Source: Ruminococcaceae bacterium AB4001 (lineage in GTDB: Bacteria; Bacillota; Clostridia; Saccharofermentanales; Saccharofermentanaceae). Taken from it: a DNA stretch of 64,000 nucleotides. The position numbers were made by a program, and so were the translations under genes. Location of the stretch: NCBI GenBank assembly GCA_000621765.1, contig JHXJ01000002.1:151036-215035 (forward strand), written 5' to 3'. The notes beneath the pieces are model-generated. The model made no database searches. It was not told the DNA's origin and saw only the letters and a list, made by a program, of their open reading frames with translations. Positions 25,508-34,438 of this stretch are shown one piece after another. Each line of letters begins with the position of its first letter. The first letter of the stretch is position 1.

Positions 25508-27466
25508 ATGGGACTGATACCTGATAATATAATTGATGAAGTTCTTTCAAGGGCAGATATCGAATCTGTTGTAGGGCGGTATGTCCAGTTGAAGCGCTCC
25601 GGATCAAACCTCTGGGGACTTTGTCCTTTCCATTCAGAGAAGACGCCATCTTTCTCGGTAAATCCTTCAAAAGGTATATATAAGTGCTTCGGGTGTTCCA
25701 AGGGCGGCAATGCGATAGGTTTCATAATGGAGATCGAGCATCTGTCTTATCCTGAGGCGATCAGACATCTGGCTGCACAGTATGGTGTAGACATTCCTGA
25801 GACAGGTTATTCAGGAGAGAACATCCATAAGGAAGAAAAGAACAGGGTCAAGGATATCCTTAAAGAAGCAGCCAAGTTCTACTACAAATCCTTTCACGAT
25901 CCTGAGATCGGCGCTCCTGCCAGGGCTTATGCCGTTAAAAGAGGCCTTTCGCGCCAGACATTGGATAACTTCGGAATCGGTTATTCTCCGATCGCATATA
26001 CAGCTTTGTATGATCTTCTCAGGAAGAAGGGCTATAAAGATGAGGAACTGTTAAAGTCCGGCATCTTTGCCGTTTCTCCGAAAACAAAAAAGCCTTACGA
26101 TCTTTTCCGCGGAAGGCTCATGTTCCCGATCTTCGATTCGTTTGGGACGATCATTGCATTCGGCGGAAGGGCATTGGGTGATGAGAAACCCAAGTACATC
26201 AATTCGCCCGATTCTCTTGTCTACAATAAGCAGAACCATCTTTATGCGATGAACATCGCAAGGAAAGAGCAGTCCAAGCAGCTTATCGTCGTTGAAGGTT
26301 ACATGGATGCGATCGCAATGCATTCAGCGGGTTTCAAGAATACCGTTGCTGCATTGGGAACGTCGTTTACTGACAGCCAGTTAAAGCTCTGCAGCCGTTA
26401 TGCGGAAGAAGTTGTTTTCTTTTTCGATGCTGATGCTGCCGGACAGAAAGCCGCATTAAGAGCCATCAAGATGATGATGGAATACTTAAAGAAGCTCTCG
26501 GGCATTAATATACGCATCAGGATAGCCAAAGTTCCTGACGGAAAAGATCCCGATGAATTCATCAGGAATAACGGCGCGGATAAGTTCAAGGAAGTTGTCC
26601 GTAATGCTCTCTATGTTGAGGATTACCTCATGGAGAGAGCTAAGAACGATAACACCGATCCTGAGACAGGCGTGCTCGACCGCGGAAGATATCAGCAGGA
26701 TATATGCGTTTACGGCTCCTGGATGAATGACGACATCAAGCGTTCGAGAATGGCAGGCGTCGCAGCGCCTCTGCTTGGTGCCACCATCGATGCCGTAATA
26801 AGCCAGATGGAGAAGTACAGGGACGCGGAAGATAAGAAGCAGGCTCTTGCCAATTCGAGAAGCCTTGAGCGCGAGAGAATGGAAGACTTAGGCCGCCGCA
26901 ACAATGTCGATGAGCTTGATAATGAGCCCGATCTGTCTGACCCGCAGGAAGTTGAGACGAAGCCCCGCGAGTTCAGGAAAGTAAGCGACACGGCTACCCG
27001 TGACGAGATAGATCTGTTTGCTTATGCCTTGTCACTTGGCAGCGCTCTCGTAAAGAACGAGAAGCTGACCGATAAGGCAGACATAATTAGGCCTGACGAT
27101 TTTTCAGGTGATACGTTAAGAGAGCTTGTCAGGATATTTCTCAATATCTTTGATGGCCGCAGCGAGAAGATATTCGCCAGGATGAGCGACTACTTCTCGA
27201 AGCTGACGATAAACGGACAGCCGGCAGAAGAAGTAATGCTCAGAGCCGTCGAAGCTGCGGATAGGAGCGAAAACGTGACTATCAAGACTGATATGTATCT
27301 TATGCTGCTCTTTAAGGTCAGGTCTTCGGCGCTTTCCGAAGCTGAAAGCCGTCTTTTAGAGAAGCGTGCGAATGCTTCCCCTGAAGAGAAGGCAAAGATC
27401 GATTCTGATATCAGAAAGATAATCAACTACAAAGAATCGTTGCGCAAAAGGATCGGAGAGCTCTGA
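25508..27466 (+). CDS. dnaG: DNA primase
   Basis: 652 residues. The N-terminal zinc finger has Cys39, His42, Cys60 and Cys63 (CPFHSEKTPSF and YKCFGCSKGGN). The catalytic core carries FRGRLMFPIFD and the Toprim motifs VVEGYMDAIA and FFFDADAAGQKAA. The C-terminal helicase-binding region is divergent and charged. It makes RNA primers for replication. The gene overlaps trmK by one base; the sigma factor gene that usually follows dnaG is missing. Confidence 0.96.
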   Translation: MGLIPDNIIDEVLSRADIESVVGRYVQLKRSGSNLWGLCPFHSEKTPSFSVNPSKGIYKCFGCSKGGNAIGFIMEIEHLSYPEAIRHLAAQYGVDIPETGYSGENIHKEEKNRVKDILKEAAKFYYKSFHDPEIGAPARAYAVKRGLSRQTLDNFGIGYSPIAYTALYDLLRKKGYKDEELLKSGIFAVSPKTKKPYDLFRGRLMFPIFDSFGTIIAFGGRALGDEKPKYINSPDSLVYNKQNHLYAMNIARKEQSKQLIVVEGYMDAIAMHSAGFKNTVAALGTSFTDSQLKLCSRYAEEVVFFFDADAAGQKAALRAIKMMMEYLKKLSGINIRIRIAKVPDGKDPDEFIRNNGADKFKEVVRNALYVEDYLMERAKNDNTDPETGVLDRGRYQQDICVYGSWMNDDIKRSRMAGVAAPLLGATIDAVISQMEKYRDAEDKKQALANSRSLERERMEDLGRRNNVDELDNEPDLSDPQEVETKPREFRKVSDTATRDEIDLFAYALSLGSALVKNEKLTDKADIIRPDDFSGDTLRELVRIFLNIFDGRSEKIFARMSDYFSKLTINGQPAEEVMLRAVEAADRSENVTIKTDMYLMLLFKVRSSALSEAESRLLEKRANASPEEKAKIDSDIRKIINYKESLRKRIGEL

Positions 27467-28158
27467 TGCAGAGTCTTACCACAAGGCTGGAGATGGTTTT
27501 CAAACAGGTCAGATCAGCAAGAGGTTCTGTTAAGGACGGAAGGCTGATCGATGTCGGATCTGATCACGGATATCTCGCCGTAAGATGCCTGGAAGAAGGA
27601 CTGGTCAGTAACGCCGTATGTACAGAGATACATAAGGCTCCCGCGCAAAGGTCTGAAAAAGCGCTCATAGATGCCGGATTTAGGGAAGTGTCTGAAGTCT
27701 TCGTAACCGACGGCCTTAACGGAGTACCGCTCAAAGAGAACGATATTATCAGTATTGCCGGAATGGGCGGTCTTAACATAGTAGACATCATAACCAGAGC
27801 CCTTAAGGATAACGGACCTGAGATGATGGGCAAAGTGACGTTCGTCCTCCAGCCGCAGAAGTCCAATGATATAGTCAGGAAGTTCCTTTCGGAAACGGGT
27901 TTTGACTATGAGGATGAGAGCGTTTGTAAAGACAGGGATATATTTTATAATTGCATGAGAGTGGTATATAAGGGCAGAAGCTCATCCATTACGGATGAAG
28001 AAGCCTGTTACGGACCGCTCCTCATCAAGAAATTCAATAACGGGGATAAAGATGTGGCAGATTATTTCCGCCATCTCGATGATATCTTCGAGATCAGGAA
28101 AAGGAGCAATCCCACTGTAAAAGCCGCACTGGAAGCGAGGAAGAAAAATGAAGGTTAA
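27466..28158 (+). CDS. trmK: tRNA (adenine-22-N1)-methyltransferase TrmK family
   Basis: 230 residues. The Rossmann-fold methyltransferase motif is IDVGSDHGYLA (about 28-38), and ISIAGMGGLNIV is the second family motif; VLQPQKSNDIVRKFL is typical of TrmK/YqfN. The family methylates A22 of tRNA using S-adenosylmethionine. The start codon overlaps the dnaG stop (TGATG), and its end overlaps the next gene by 11 bases, so the three genes form one unit. Confidence 0.88.
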   Translation: MQSLTTRLEMVFKQVRSARGSVKDGRLIDVGSDHGYLAVRCLEEGLVSNAVCTEIHKAPAQRSEKALIDAGFREVSEVFVTDGLNGVPLKENDIISIAGMGGLNIVDIITRALKDNGPEMMGKVTFVLQPQKSNDIVRKFLSETGFDYEDESVCKDRDIFYNCMRVVYKGRSSSITDEEACYGPLLIKKFNNGDKDVADYFRHLDDIFEIRKRSNPTVKAALEARKKNEG

Positions 28159-28921
28159 TGATTTTGAGGTGTTCCTGAACGGGGTTTTTCCCAAGGAGAA
28201 TGCTCTTGGTTACGATAATGTCGGCCTGATCGCAGGTGACAGGGAGAAGGTCGTATCAGCGATCGTTCTGTCTTTGGACCTTACTGATAAAGCCATTGAA
28301 ACAGCCAGAAAACAGGGCGCTAACCTTATTATCACCCACCATCCCATTATCTTTGGAGGGATCAAGACTCTGACAAACGACGACGCGGTAGGAAAGACCC
28401 TTATCGATCTTATAAGATCCGGTATATCGGTCATCAGCTGCCATACGAATCTTGACCTTACCGATGAATTCGGCAATCTTGCGATCGCTGAAAAACTTGA
28501 AGGTGTTGATCCGGTTCCCGTAGAGGGCACTACATGCGGCGTAGTCTTTGGACTTAATACCATAGACATTATGTCTCTTAAGGAATATTGCAGGTTTGTA
28601 ACCGAAAAGCTCGGCGCAAGCGGAGTCATTACTATTAACAATCCCGAAAACAAGGTCAGAAAGGTTTTCGTGCAGGGCGGAGCTTTTGACGAGGATTCCA
28701 TCGAAGGAGTTATTAAGTGCGGTGCGGACACCGTAATCTCCGGCGAGATCAAGCACCATGTCTGTGTCGCTTTGGAGCAGATGGGCATCAATACCATAAT
28801 CGCAGGACACTCTGCGACCGAACAGGCATACCTGCCCAAGTTAAGACAATTGCTCTCGGAAAACTATCCGGGCATCGAAATAACTGTGAATTATAACAAC
28901 GAAGTACCATCTATACTTTAA
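28148..28921 (+). CDS. Nif3-like dinuclear metal-centre protein
   Basis: 257 residues. Metal-ligand segments of the Nif3/YqfO family are ITHHPIIFGGIK near residue 58, SCHTNLDLTDEFGN in the middle, and GEIKHHV and GHSATEQ near the C-terminus. The biochemical role of the family is unsettled (a GTP cyclohydrolase I-like type 2 activity has been proposed). The trmK-nif3 pairing is conserved in Firmicutes. The start is supported by GAGGAAG upstream. Confidence 0.88.
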   Translation: MKVNDFEVFLNGVFPKENALGYDNVGLIAGDREKVVSAIVLSLDLTDKAIETARKQGANLIITHHPIIFGGIKTLTNDDAVGKTLIDLIRSGISVISCHTNLDLTDEFGNLAIAEKLEGVDPVPVEGTTCGVVFGLNTIDIMSLKEYCRFVTEKLGASGVITINNPENKVRKVFVQGGAFDEDSIEGVIKCGADTVISGEIKHHVCVALEQMGINTIIAGHSATEQAYLPKLRQLLSENYPGIEITVNYNNEVPSIL

Positions 28922-28941
28922 ATACTTTTATTATTAGAATA

Positions 28942-29307
28942 ATTATGTTTTTCGGGCAGACCGAGACGATCGCGGGCGCCACCGGTGCGAAAGCACGGCG
29001 CATGAGGAAAGTCCGGGCTCCACAGGACAGGATGCCGGGCAGTTCCCGGTGAAGGCAACTTTAAGGAAAGTGCAACAGAAAAGAAAACCGCCCCACAAGG
29101 GTAAGGATGAAAAGGCGAGGTAAGAGCTCACCGGCGGTGTGGAGACATACCGGCCTTGTAAACCCCATCCGGAGCAACGTCGAGGAAAGGTGCTAACCGT
29201 GGTCCGCGGGCCTTAGGAGACGGCTTGAACGTTTTAGAGATATTACGTCTAGATAGATGATCGTCACATACAGAACCCGGCTTACCGGCCTGCACGAGAA
29301 ACATAAT
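28942..29307 (+). ncRNA. rnpB: RNase P RNA, bacterial class A
   Basis: The conserved cores are visible: GAGGAAAGTCCGGGCTCC (CR-I), the GGTAAGAGCTCACCGG and AAACCCCATCCGGAGCAA segments, and ACAGAACCCGGCTTA (CR-V). The arrangement matches class A (E. coli-like), not the class B of Bacillus. The ends are set by an unusually long P1 helix: 28942-28958 pairs with 29291-29307 with two non-Watson-Crick positions. A TAGAAT -10-like box sits at 28935-28940. The RNA is the catalytic part of the tRNA 5'-processing enzyme. purM follows 26 bases after the 3' end. Confidence 0.95.
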
Positions 29308-29333
29308 GAACCAGATTACGGGAGGATCAGAAC

Positions 29334-30509
29334 ATGTCAGCAGAATCTTATTTGAGCAGAGGCGTATCTCCTACGAAGGACGACGTTAAGGCAGCCGTCA
29401 AGAACCAGTCCAAGGGTGTTTTCCCGGGCGCTTTCTGTAAGCTTATCGAAGATCTTGCGGGCGATTCCGAATACTGTACTGCAATCCACGCAGACGGTGC
29501 CGGCACAAAATCCTCAGTCGCATATCTCATGTATAAAGAAACAGGCAATTACGATTGGTTCAAGGGTCTTGCCCAGGATTCACTCGTAATGAATACTGAT
29601 GACCTCGCATGCTGCGGTGTCACTGAAAACCTCATGTTATCCAACACGATCGGCCGTAACGCTCACCGAGTAGACGGTAAGGCAATCGCAAAGGTCATCG
29701 AAGGCTACGACGAGATAATCGCTAAGCTTGCCGCTAACGGTATCAACATCACAATGTGCGGCGGTGAGACAGCTGACGTCGGCGACCTCGTAAAGACACT
29801 TATCGTTGACTCAACACTCGTTGCAAGAGCTAAGAGATCCGACGTGATCAATGCAGCTAACATTAAGCCCGGCAATGTTATCGTAGGTCTTGCTTCCTTC
29901 GGTCAGGCAACATACGAGGACAAGTATAATTCTGGTATGTCTTCCAACGGCCTTACAGCTGCTCGTCACATGCTCCTCAATAAGCATTACTATGAGAACT
30001 ACAAGGAATCTTTCTCTGATACTTTAGGTGAAGACAAGGCTTACTGCGGTAAGTATCTTCTCTCAGATAAGCTTCCCGGAACAGATATTACGGTAGGTGA
30101 GGCTATCCTTGCTCCTACAAGAACATTCCTTCCTGTTATTTCCAAGGTTCTCGCATCTTACAGAGAGAACGTTTACGGAATCATCCACTGCACAGGCGGC
30201 GGACAGGCTAAGTGCCGTGACTTCGGTACAGGCGTCCGTTATGTAAAGGACAACCTTTTCGAACTGCCTCCGCTTTTCCAGGCTATCTATGAGTCTGGTG
30301 AGATCCCGATGAAGGAAATGTACCAGGTATTCAACTGCGGTCACAGGATCGAATTCTATGTTGACGAGTCCGTTGCTTCAGGCATTATCGATATCGCTTC
30401 TGCATTTAACATCGATGCTAAGGTCATCGGTCATGTGGAAATGTCTTCAAACGGTAACACAAATGAAGTAATTATCAAATCTAATGGCGGGGAATATGTT
30501 TATAATTGA
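29334..30509 (+). CDS. purM: Phosphoribosylformylglycinamidine cyclo-ligase (AIR synthase), long form
   Basis: 391 residues, longer than the roughly 345 of E. coli PurM. The start is ATG 29334 with GGGAGG upstream. HADGAGTKSSVAYLM is the conserved ATP/substrate segment, LAQDSLVMNTDDLACCGV and CGGETADVGDLV are further signatures, and SNGLTAARH is in the middle. The overall pattern is that of the 390-residue PurM known to me from Bacteroidota more than that of typical Firmicutes. It closes the imidazole ring to give AIR in purine synthesis. No other pur genes are near; rnpB precedes and an aquaporin follows. Confidence 0.82.
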   Translation: MSAESYLSRGVSPTKDDVKAAVKNQSKGVFPGAFCKLIEDLAGDSEYCTAIHADGAGTKSSVAYLMYKETGNYDWFKGLAQDSLVMNTDDLACCGVTENLMLSNTIGRNAHRVDGKAIAKVIEGYDEIIAKLAANGINITMCGGETADVGDLVKTLIVDSTLVARAKRSDVINAANIKPGNVIVGLASFGQATYEDKYNSGMSSNGLTAARHMLLNKHYYENYKESFSDTLGEDKAYCGKYLLSDKLPGTDITVGEAILAPTRTFLPVISKVLASYRENVYGIIHCTGGGQAKCRDFGTGVRYVKDNLFELPPLFQAIYESGEIPMKEMYQVFNCGHRIEFYVDESVASGIIDIASAFNIDAKVIGHVEMSSNGNTNEVIIKSNGGEYVYN

Positions 30510-30513
30510 ATAA

Positions 30514-30533
30514 GAGCAGGACAATACCTGCTC
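30514..30533 (+). terminator. Small hairpin between purM and the aquaporin gene
   Basis: GAGCAGG pairs perfectly with CCTGCTC over a six-base loop, but what follows is AAATAAATAAA and not a T tract. It may end or stabilise the purM message. Confidence 0.35.
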
Positions 30534-30557
30534 AAATAAATAAAGGCAGGTGTTGTT

Positions 30558-31250
30558 ATGGACTCACTCAAAAAGTATGTTGCCGAATTTATCGGTACAT
30601 TCACCCTTGTACTTGTTGGTTGCGGTACTGCAATGCTGGTAGGATGCGATGCTGCTAACGGCTGCGGCTATATCCTTACTGCTTTTGCTTTTGGTCTCGT
30701 TATTGTCGGTATGGCTTATTGTGTCGGGAACATTTCCGGCTGCCACATCAATCCGGCTGTTTCACTCGCTTGTCTCATCACAGGCAGAATGAATGCAAAA
30801 GATTTTTTCCTTTATTTCTTAAGCCAGACACTGGGCGCTCTCTTCGGAGCTGCTTGCCTCAAGATCATCTTCGCTTTGGGTGATGTTGAAGACAAGACCG
30901 GAGCACTCGGTTCCAATGGTCTTGCAGGCGTTCATGAGAGCTGGCTCGCAGGACTCTTCGTTGAGCTCCTTCTTACATTCATCTTCGTATTTGTTATCCT
31001 CGGCGTTACCGACGAGAAGTTCAAGCACGGCTCATTTGCAGGCGTTGTAATCGGTTTTTCACTCGTTATGGTTCACATCCTCGGTATCGGCCTCACTGGA
31101 ACATCAGTTAACCCCGCACGTTCAATTGGTCCCGCTATCCTCGCAGGTTTTGATTCACTTTCCTGCCTCTGGGTATTCATAGTAGGACCTTTCCTCGGCG
31201 CAGCACTTGCAGGCTTCATCTACAAGTTCATCGCTAAGGCTAAAGATTGA
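30558..31250 (+). CDS. Aquaporin (AqpZ-like water channel)
   Basis: 230 residues with six membrane segments. Both half-helix motifs are intact: NPA at 65-67 (CHINPAVSLA) and NPARS from 185 (GTSVNPARSIGPA). The selectivity filter of AqpZ (Phe, His, Thr, Arg) fits MVHILGIGLTGTSVNPAR with Arg188, favouring water over glycerol. It acts in the cytoplasmic membrane. It has its own Shine-Dalgarno (GGCAGG) and is followed by a strong hairpin. Confidence 0.92.
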   Translation: MDSLKKYVAEFIGTFTLVLVGCGTAMLVGCDAANGCGYILTAFAFGLVIVGMAYCVGNISGCHINPAVSLACLITGRMNAKDFFLYFLSQTLGALFGAACLKIIFALGDVEDKTGALGSNGLAGVHESWLAGLFVELLLTFIFVFVILGVTDEKFKHGSFAGVVIGFSLVMVHILGIGLTGTSVNPARSIGPAILAGFDSLSCLWVFIVGPFLGAALAGFIYKFIAKAKD

Positions 31251-31291
31251 TTAGTACCTTACTGATTCATTATTAACCCCGACCGGGTGAT

Positions 31292-31323
31292 GAGGGCTGG
31301 CTCATTAAGTTGAGTCAGCCCTC
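31292..31323 (+). terminator. Strong hairpin after the aquaporin gene
   Basis: A 13-bp stem (GAGGGCTGGCTCA against TGAGTCAGCCCTC, one G-U pair) with a six-base loop. The downstream tract (AAACTATTTAAGG) is not T-rich, so termination may be incomplete or the hairpin may protect the 3' end. Confidence 0.6.
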
Positions 31324-31338
31324 AAACTATTTAAGGAA

Positions 31339-31371
31339 TAAAAAACGCACATGTCTCTTATGCATGTGCGT
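31339..31371 (-). terminator. Intrinsic terminator of glnA (minus strand)
   Basis: Read on the minus strand, ACGCACATG and CATGTGCGT form a perfect nine-bp stem followed by six T residues (the AAAAAA at 31340-31345 on the plus strand). It lies 28 bases past the glnA stop. Confidence 0.85.
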
Positions 31372-31398
31372 CTTTATAAATCAAAATGAATTATCAGA

Positions 31399-33309
31399 TC
31401 AGATCTGGTTGTCGCAGTACGTCTTGTACTTGTTCTTGAGTTCGTTCATTGCGTTCTTCATTGCGCGCTGATACTCAGAAGTCTTTTCCCAGTCGCCGGC
31501 TTTAACTGCAGCCTTGATCCTTGTGAAGATTGAATCCTGCTCAGTTGTGTCCTTAGCCAGGAGAAGCTTAAGATCGTTGATGTCCTTCCAGAGATCGTCG
31601 TCGTATTTGACGGAACCGTCATCAGAACGTGTGATGCTCCTGATAAGCGAGAGGTTAGCAGGGATGATCTTCTCCATGAGTTCCATCTCCCAGCGGACGA
31701 GCATTGCCTGATAATAGGATGCGAGGAGCTTGTCGTCGAAAACATTACCTCTGCAAAGTATCTCGGCTACACTGGAATCCTTGAGGGTAGAGAGTGATTC
31801 ATATACCGTAGCGGCAGGTGTACCGAAGAGTCTGTCTCTCTCATTTGAATCCATGTCTTCGAAAATATCGTCTTCGCAACGGTACAGTCTGTCTTTTTCG
31901 AGATAGTTGCTTTCTTCGCCATAAGGCTTGGTGAACTCAGCCTCAAGTTCTTTGGTGCTCTTGCCGGAATCAATGGCATAAGCGATACCGTCGAGCATTG
32001 CCTGATATACGGAAGCAAGACAGAGATAAGTGTTGGTGTGCGGGTTCGGAGCACGGAGCTCGAATCTTGTCGCATACTTTGTGTCTTCGCTTCTGACAAG
32101 GCCCAAAAGGACTGATCTGTTACGTGAAGGCGTGTGAACATCCATTCCGATCGAAGCAACGCTGTGGGTAGGAGCCTCGAATCCGGGAGTAAGACGCTCG
32201 AATGCATCTGTTGTAGCTGATACGAAAGGATTGATGACCTTGCTGTAGTGCTTCATTATGCCCATGAGCGAGCCCCAGCCGAATCTGCTGAGGAAGTCAG
32301 CTGTTGTATCTTCAGGTGCGAAGAGGTTAATTTTCTTTCCGTTCTTGAGATATGCAACGGCATTTACATGAGTGTGCTCGCCGGATCCGGCAACGCCGGG
32401 AAGCGGCTTGGCATTGAAGCTGACATCAAGACCGTGAAGTCTGAATATCTCTTTGATGATGATCCTTGCGATGAGTTCATAGTCAGCACCCTGAAGTGCA
32501 TCGGAGTATTTCCAGTCTACTTCGAGCTGCTCCATGATGAAGTGGAATTCACCTGAGGAATTAAGGGAAGCCTTAACGCCTCCGACTTCCTTATGGCCCA
32601 TCTCAGGATTGAAACCGTAGTGTTCAAGGATAAGGATGACCTGCTCCAAAGCAGTCCTTACAACGCCTTTGGTACGCTTCCAGTAGGATTCTTTGAGTTC
32701 CTGTGAGATAGAGAGCTGCTCTGTGCTGATGATCTCGTCAGGTGAATTTACCCAGAATTCGAGCTCTGTAGCCGTGATGAGCGTGATCCTGTCGAGTTCG
32801 TCAGGAGTAAAGCCGTATTCAGCGCAAAGGGCAGGGTCACTGAGGAATCTGTCCTTGACTGTATTCTGGAAGTATTCAGCGCTGTTGCGGAGGATTGATC
32901 TTGAGCAGACCTCTTCATTGTTATGTGTGAGGCAGGAAGGGATCCTGAGAGTTCCGATAGGCTTACCGGACTCAAAATCGATGTGCTCGTAGTTGTAGTC
33001 TATGTACCAGATTACATTTGCATCAGGGATCAGGTCGACCTTACCGTCGTTCAGAGTAGCGATGCCGGGGAGCACAACGGAAGAACCGTCGGTCTGGACT
33101 GCCTTTCCGTCAAGGTAATTCTCAATATTGTCCATGAAGTCGGAAATCGGAATCTTCTCGTCAGTATCGTTGCCCATGAGGTCAACTGCTGCAAAGGAGA
33201 CGAACTTGATCTCCGGATGAGAGCTCAGGATGTTCCTTATATCCTGGGCGGAGTGATTTTCTGCGGGAATAACATAAAGTAAATCGGGGATTACATGAAA
33301 ATCTATCAT
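31399..33309 (-). CDS. glnA: Glutamine synthetase, long clostridial variant
   Basis: 636 residues, much longer than the roughly 445-470 of standard GSI. Catalytic landmarks remain: TATELEFWV (metal Glu), EMGHKEVGG, GSGEHTHVNAVAY (the conserved GSGxHxH), the flap-loop segment ERLTPGFEAPTH, and RFELRAPNPHTNTYLCLA. An extra C-terminal helical region of about 150 residues (from roughly NERDRLFGTP) follows the catalytic domain. It would ligate ammonia to glutamate with ATP. I infer the function from motifs; specificity for glutamate is not proven, because this subfamily is divergent. It is one of only two complete genes on the minus strand. Confidence 0.8.
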   Translation of the reverse strand: MIDFHVIPDLLYVIPAENHSAQDIRNILSSHPEIKFVSFAAVDLMGNDTDEKIPISDFMDNIENYLDGKAVQTDGSSVVLPGIATLNDGKVDLIPDANVIWYIDYNYEHIDFESGKPIGTLRIPSCLTHNNEEVCSRSILRNSAEYFQNTVKDRFLSDPALCAEYGFTPDELDRITLITATELEFWVNSPDEIISTEQLSISQELKESYWKRTKGVVRTALEQVILILEHYGFNPEMGHKEVGGVKASLNSSGEFHFIMEQLEVDWKYSDALQGADYELIARIIIKEIFRLHGLDVSFNAKPLPGVAGSGEHTHVNAVAYLKNGKKINLFAPEDTTADFLSRFGWGSLMGIMKHYSKVINPFVSATTDAFERLTPGFEAPTHSVASIGMDVHTPSRNRSVLLGLVRSEDTKYATRFELRAPNPHTNTYLCLASVYQAMLDGIAYAIDSGKSTKELEAEFTKPYGEESNYLEKDRLYRCEDDIFEDMDSNERDRLFGTPAATVYESLSTLKDSSVAEILCRGNVFDDKLLASYYQAMLVRWEMELMEKIIPANLSLIRSITRSDDGSVKYDDDLWKDINDLKLLLAKDTTEQDSIFTRIKAAVKAGDWEKTSEYQRAMKNAMNELKNKYKTYCDNQI

Positions 33310-33343
33310 TTGATTTACGTCCTTCTAAAAATAAGATAGGGAG

Positions 33344-33352
33344 ATTGTATCA
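33344..33352 (-). promoter_or_regulatory. Extended -10 promoter for glnA (minus strand)
   Basis: On the minus strand TGATACAAT gives TGn plus TACAAT, about 35 bases before the glnA start codon. The 151-bp divergent region 33310-33460 also has to hold the promoter of the membrane-protein gene on the plus strand, which I could not place with confidence. Confidence 0.5.
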
Positions 33353-33460
33353 CAAGTATCTCTTTATGAGTAAATAATGCCACGATTTTTTGGAGAATTA
33401 TGTTTTCAATTCGAAAGCATTTATCGTAATATATACAATTGAAAGACTAGAGGTGGATGG

Positions 33461-34297
33461 ATGTTCCTGACAACAATTAAGAGCATTTTCAACATTGATA
33501 ACGTCGGTAACAGATGGGGAGTCAGGTTCCTTTATCTCATCACCGTTGTTTTGACTGCCGCCGTTGATTTCAATCCCTTTGCCGATACGGATTTTACCCC
33601 TCTGCAGAACTGGATACTGAGCATGTACAACATGACCGAGTATGATCCGGAGGTTTATGATGCGATCATGATGACTTTCCCGCTCTCAAAAGGCAACATT
33701 ATCTATCTCCTGACACTGGTAGTAGGTGATCTGATCCTTCTTGCGAGCGCATATCTTTATGCTGCCATCTATGTCAGGGAATTCAGGCTCGAAAAGATCA
33801 GGACTATCAAGGATAACGAGCCTGAAGCTTACGACTATGCGGTTTCACGTCTTCCTGATAAGCCCATCGCGGTCTCCAAGCTCATTGGCAGACTTGCAAT
33901 TCTGATGCTGGTTTCCATGATAGTGGCTGTGCCGCTTGTCATGATATCCGTTTATTTTATGTTCATGGCAATGTTGGGACTGCCGTTTGTATTTACTGTA
34001 CCTGTTGCGTATCTTTCGGGAGATGTCGGACTGTTCAAGTCGATACCTTATTCCGCCAAACTGGCCAGAAAATACTATTTCGCGAACATGAGATGCATCG
34101 CCATTGTCTTCCTGGCGGCGATCGCGGTCGACTTCGTCGTTCCTCTCCTTGCTCAATTCTCGCTTACGGCATTTTATATAATTGATGCGGCGGCAACCAC
34201 CTGGATGTGGCTTTCTTTTGCAAAACTTGCCGCCATGGCATACTGCACAATGAAAGATTTCCCGATAAAGGGCAGTAGAAGACCGTTTGCCATCTGA
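33461..34297 (+). CDS. Polytopic membrane protein of unknown function
   Basis: 278 residues from ATG 33461, preceded by AGAGGTGG. About five or six hydrophobic segments are visible (around residues 25-37, 88-108, 145-175, 178-195, 220-250), with charged loops between. No catalytic motif or transporter signature is recognisable. The pattern (membrane pair, cytosolic loop with REFRLEKIRTIKDNEPEAYD, membrane group) recalls small DUF-type membrane proteins of Clostridia. It stands alone between divergent glnA and malic enzyme. Confidence 0.8.
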   Translation: MFLTTIKSIFNIDNVGNRWGVRFLYLITVVLTAAVDFNPFADTDFTPLQNWILSMYNMTEYDPEVYDAIMMTFPLSKGNIIYLLTLVVGDLILLASAYLYAAIYVREFRLEKIRTIKDNEPEAYDYAVSRLPDKPIAVSKLIGRLAILMLVSMIVAVPLVMISVYFMFMAMLGLPFVFTVPVAYLSGDVGLFKSIPYSAKLARKYYFANMRCIAIVFLAAIAVDFVVPLLAQFSLTAFYIIDAAATTWMWLSFAKLAAMAYCTMKDFPIKGSRRPFAI

Positions 34298-34375
34298 GAA
34301 TCCGGAGAATTCTTTCTTCTGTCAAATATGCCAAGAAATAGACAGATTTGATTAAAAATTCTTATATTCCCGAGA

Positions 34376-34404
34376 TTGTTTTTCCATATAATTATTTATA
34401 TTAT
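34376..34404 (+). promoter_or_regulatory. Candidate promoter for malic enzyme
   Basis: TTGTTT (34376-34381) and TATTAT (34399-34404) are 17 bp apart, in an AT-rich stretch 35 bases before the start codon. Confidence 0.45.
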
Positions 34405-34438
34405 TATTCCGTCAAAAATTTTTGGAGGTTCAACATTT

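Noticed and set aside
31292..31371. One bidirectional terminator for the aquaporin and glnA genes
   Set aside because: Two separate hairpins are present; only the second has a T tract, and it serves the minus strand.
32248..33282. Plus-strand open frames opposite glnA
   Set aside because: They are antisense shadows of a well-supported minus-strand gene, with no motifs or ribosome-binding sites.
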